DNA of 64,000 nt, taken from contig MSXO01000006.1 of assembly GCA_002083615.1 (NCBI GenBank), forward strand, positions 124,001 to 188,000, given 5' to 3'. Each line of letters begins with the position of its first letter. Position 1 is the first letter of the stretch. The position numbers and the translations under genes are program-made. The stretch comes from Proteobacteria bacterium ST_bin11 (GTDB lineage Bacteria; Pseudomonadota; Gammaproteobacteria; Methylococcales; Methylomonadaceae). Positions 63,957 to 64,000 of the stretch are shown in pieces. Below the pieces are notes generated by a model. That model ran no database searches, had not been told where the DNA came from, and was given only the letters and a program-made list of their open reading frames with translations.

Positions 63957-64000
63957 TTATTCGACCTTGAAGCCAGCGCCGATGATGACGTCTTCGATTT
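63957..64000 (-). CDS. 3' end of a gene upstream of copA (possible metal-binding protein)
   Basis: On the minus strand the last 13 codons read IEDVIIGAGFKVE before a TAA, resembling the C-terminal strand of heavy-metal-associated (CopZ-like) domains. The gene continues beyond the window, 66 bp upstream of copA. A copper chaperone would fit, but too little is visible to be sure. Confidence 0.4.
   Translation of the reverse strand, partial: IEDVIIGAGFKVE

Overview
The window looks like about 64 kb of chromosome from a gammaproteobacterial methylotroph, probably a methanotroph of the Methylococcales (Methylomonas/Methylobacter-like). This is inferred from a formylmethanofuran-dehydrogenase-type FhcA (tetrahydromethanopterin C1 pathway), a ribulose-phosphate epimerase, two truncated globins, the Pta-AckA pair, an lpxB locus linked to 3-amino-sugar genes, and many PAS/c-di-GMP proteins. 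GC content is moderate and even. I see no rRNA, tRNA, CRISPR, insertion sequence or prophage.

Layout: (1) 0-7.4 kb: a PAS-GGDEF-EAL protein, rpe, an autotransporter-like outer-membrane protein, a glycosyltransferase and an inositol-phosphatase-family enzyme. (2) 7.4-14.6 kb: a nitrogen-assimilation island with two tandem glnK-amt pairs, an outer-membrane porin and glnA. The glnK-amt and porin units diverge from a 408-bp regulatory region carrying two facing sigma-54 promoters and NtrC-type dyads. (3) 14.6-24.2 kb: sdaA, two truncated globins, a Bax-inhibitor-1 protein, a lapD-lapG pair, a YgjP-type metallopeptidase, a thioredoxin-like protein, and PilZ and FHA proteins. (4) 24.4-28.3 kb: pta, a DUF3280-like protein and ackA.

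(5) 28.4-41.3 kb: a zinc-starvation island. Two Zur-box-like palindromes precede a ZnuD-type TonB receptor and a long operon: a COG0523 metallochaperone, a small membrane protein, a ZIP permease, DUF1826, an FhcA paralog, a TGS-less threonyl-tRNA synthetase, a 59-codon QueD-like fragment, folE2, hisI and two more COG0523 GTPases, then a bacterioferritin. FhcA, which normally sits with the other Fhc subunits, is the unexpected member and suggests that the zinc-dependent C1 pathway has a zinc-starvation back-up.

(6) 41.5-51.9 kb: one minus-strand operon of overlapping signalling genes: an HD-GYP regulator, a receiver and an RsbW-like ATPase that appear to be one gene split by a frameshift, two PAS sensors with no output domain, a 90-residue unknown protein and a large hybrid kinase. 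(7) 52.2-56.6 kb: tgt, then lpxB with gnnB/gnnA-like genes, predicting 3-amino lipid A. (8) 56.9-61.0 kb: an outer-membrane barrel, a tetraheme cytochrome c, a HAMP protein and a chemoreceptor. (9) 61.1-64 kb: a Uma2-family protein, a CopA-type copper ATPase and the end of a possible metal-binding protein. All assignments come from reading motifs; no database search was run.
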